This document shows positions 4,868 to 5,810 of a stretch of DNA of 5,810 nucleotides, piece by piece. The position numbers and the translations under genes are program-made. Positions within the stretch are counted from its first letter, which is position 1, and each line of letters opens with the position of its first letter. Under the pieces are notes generated by a model. It was not told where the DNA came from and did no database searches. It saw only the letters and a program-made list of their open reading frames with translations. Source of the stretch: JAAXTX01 sp035560715 (GTDB lineage Bacteria; Patescibacteriota; Minisyncoccia; Moranbacterales; UBA1568); NCBI GenBank assembly GCA_035560715.1, contig DATMYW010000005.1, positions 1 through 5,810 on the forward strand, in the 5' to 3' direction.

Positions 4868-4881
4868 CCGTGCTCCGTGCT
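4868..4881. repeat. Tandem CCGTGCT x 2 near the atpG stop
   Basis: CCGTGCT occurs twice in tandem and again shows the 7-bp period seen in the other gaps of the cluster. The flanking sequence to 4911 (GATGATT, GGATCCT, GGTGATT) may be further degenerate heptamers. No terminator for atpG is evident on the minus strand here, so read-through into the spacer is possible. Confidence 0.5.
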
Positions 4882-4911
4882 TTTTGATGATTGGATCCTG
4901 GTGATTAGTTC

Positions 4912-5790
4912 TTACCCCTCCAGTGCCGCCTTGCCCGCCGAGAGCTCGGCGATCTCCTGGGTGATCTTCGACTGCCGCAGCTGATTGTACGCGAGCGTGA
5001 GCCCCTCGGCCATCTCCTTGGCCGCGTCCGTCGCGCTGCGCATCGCCATCATGCGCGCCGCTTCCTGCGACGCGTTCGACTCGAGTATCGCGTGATAGAT
5101 CTCCGCCTCCAAGAGTCTCGGCACCATCGACTCGAGCACCGCGTCCGGTCCCGGTTCGATCGCATATTTTCCCTCCTCGGGTGCCCGACCCTCATTCTCG
5201 AGTACCGAATCCGAATCTTCCGAGGATATCGGGAGAATAGTTCTCACGACCGGCTCCTGCCGCATCATGGAAAAGAAGTTCGTGTAGGCGAGCTCGATGC
5301 GATCCGTCCGACCCGAACGGTATTCCTCGAGCAACATGCGCGCGATAGGCCTGACGGCTTCCGACGTCGGAAGCGACAGGATGCCGGGAAACGAAGCGAG
5401 CACGTCCTTTCCCATGCGCTTCGCCTGCGCGTCGCTCTTCTTGCCGATCGTCACGAACGTCACCTCCCCGGCTACCCCGGAAACGTGCGCCCGCAGCATG
5501 CGGAAAAGCTGTGCGTAAAAGGTCCCGGCAAGGCCACGGTTCCCACTGACCAAAAGTATGATGCGACGGTCCGCTTCCCGAACCTCGAGCAACGGATGAT
5601 TGTTGCCCGGAAACGCGAGTCGCACCTGCCGAAGCACCGAAAGTGCCTCTTCGGCATATGGGCGCAACGCCGTCGCTGACGCCACCGCGCGTCGAACCTT
5701 GGCAGCGGACACCATTTCCATGGCCCGGGTGATTTTCCCCGTGCTCTTCACACCCTTGATCCTTCTTCTGATGTCGGCCACGTTAGGCAT
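4912..5790 (-). CDS. atpG: ATP synthase F1 gamma subunit
   Basis: Gamma is the rotor shaft of F1; its terminal helices form a coiled coil inside the alpha3beta3 ring and turn with the c-ring. The 292-aa product has the N-terminal helix PNVADIRRRIKGVKSTGKIT with the following RAMEMVSAAKVRRA (to residue 35), the central Rossmann-like domain beginning ADRRIILLVSGNRGLAGTF (73-91), and the conserved C-terminal helix RSATDAAKEMAEGLTLAYNQ then LRQSKITQEIAEL (251-283). The loop SGNRGLAG replaces the more usual S(S/T)DRGLCG, a modest change. Residues 190-218 form a charged, probably flexible insert. Length is normal. The start is the ATG at 5790, giving the standard N-terminus; no Shine-Dalgarno sequence is seen, and a heptamer-like GTTGTAAGT lies upstream. 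The next gene downstream should be atpD, but 1.58 kb intervene. Confidence 0.97.
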   Translation of the reverse strand: MPNVADIRRRIKGVKSTGKITRAMEMVSAAKVRRAVASATALRPYAEEALSVLRQVRLAFPGNNHPLLEVREADRRIILLVSGNRGLAGTFYAQLFRMLRAHVSGVAGEVTFVTIGKKSDAQAKRMGKDVLASFPGILSLPTSEAVRPIARMLLEEYRSGRTDRIELAYTNFFSMMRQEPVVRTILPISSEDSDSVLENEGRAPEEGKYAIEPGPDAVLESMVPRLLEAEIYHAILESNASQEAARMMAMRSATDAAKEMAEGLTLAYNQLRQSKITQEIAELSAGKAALEG

Positions 5791-5810
5791 AGGCTTGCGC
5801 TACTTACAAC

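Noticed and set aside
4638..4904. 88-codon open frame on the + strand
   Set aside because: It starts inside the terminator hairpin and crosses the MITE-like palindrome; not a plausible protein.
5092..5679. 195-codon open frame on the + strand
   Set aside because: Antisense shadow of atpG with an Arg/His-rich composition.

Overview
The window looks like part of a bacterial chromosome, most plausibly a member of the Candidate Phyla Radiation (Patescibacteria). That placement is inference. It rests on an F-type ATP synthase cluster broken up by small unrelated genes, a stand-alone four-helix-bundle (S23/IVS-type) protein, intergenic gaps packed with degenerate 7-bp tandem repeats, and weak or absent Shine-Dalgarno sequences. 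TGA is used as a normal stop (end of the four-helix gene), so there is no sign of the recoded UGA found in Gracilibacteria and Absconditabacteria.

Layout. From 51 to 926 on the + strand is one unrecognised soluble protein gene. A hairpin at 950-982 separates it from the convergent minus-strand ATP synthase genes. Read from right to left these are atpG (gamma, 5790-4912), a 1.58-kb spacer, atpD (beta, 3332-1935), a four-helix-bundle gene (1837-1478) and atpC (epsilon, 1449-1006). The usual G-D-C order is kept, but both junctions carry foreign material. atpA would be expected just beyond the right edge.

The G-D spacer is the most unusual part. It holds two small + strand genes (3605-3922 and 4353-4592), antisense to any read-through ATP synthase transcript. 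Each encodes a two-helix membrane protein, and each has its own near-consensus sigma-70-type promoter (TTGACT, 17-bp spacer, TATATT or TATGAT) and its own intrinsic terminator. Three copies of a ~50-bp hairpin element, with paired base changes that preserve the stems, sit around these units; a fourth, strongly diverged hairpin may close the second. Two of the copies belong to a longer compound repeat. A 104-bp MITE-like palindrome with GTCATYGCGAG ends lies just downstream of atpG.

Together the atp genes supply the catalytic beta subunit and the central-stalk gamma and epsilon subunits of the F1 motor. The inserted small genes look like independent transcription units; their function cannot be read from sequence. 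The arrangement would force antisense transcription between them and the ATP synthase message if that message runs through the spacer.
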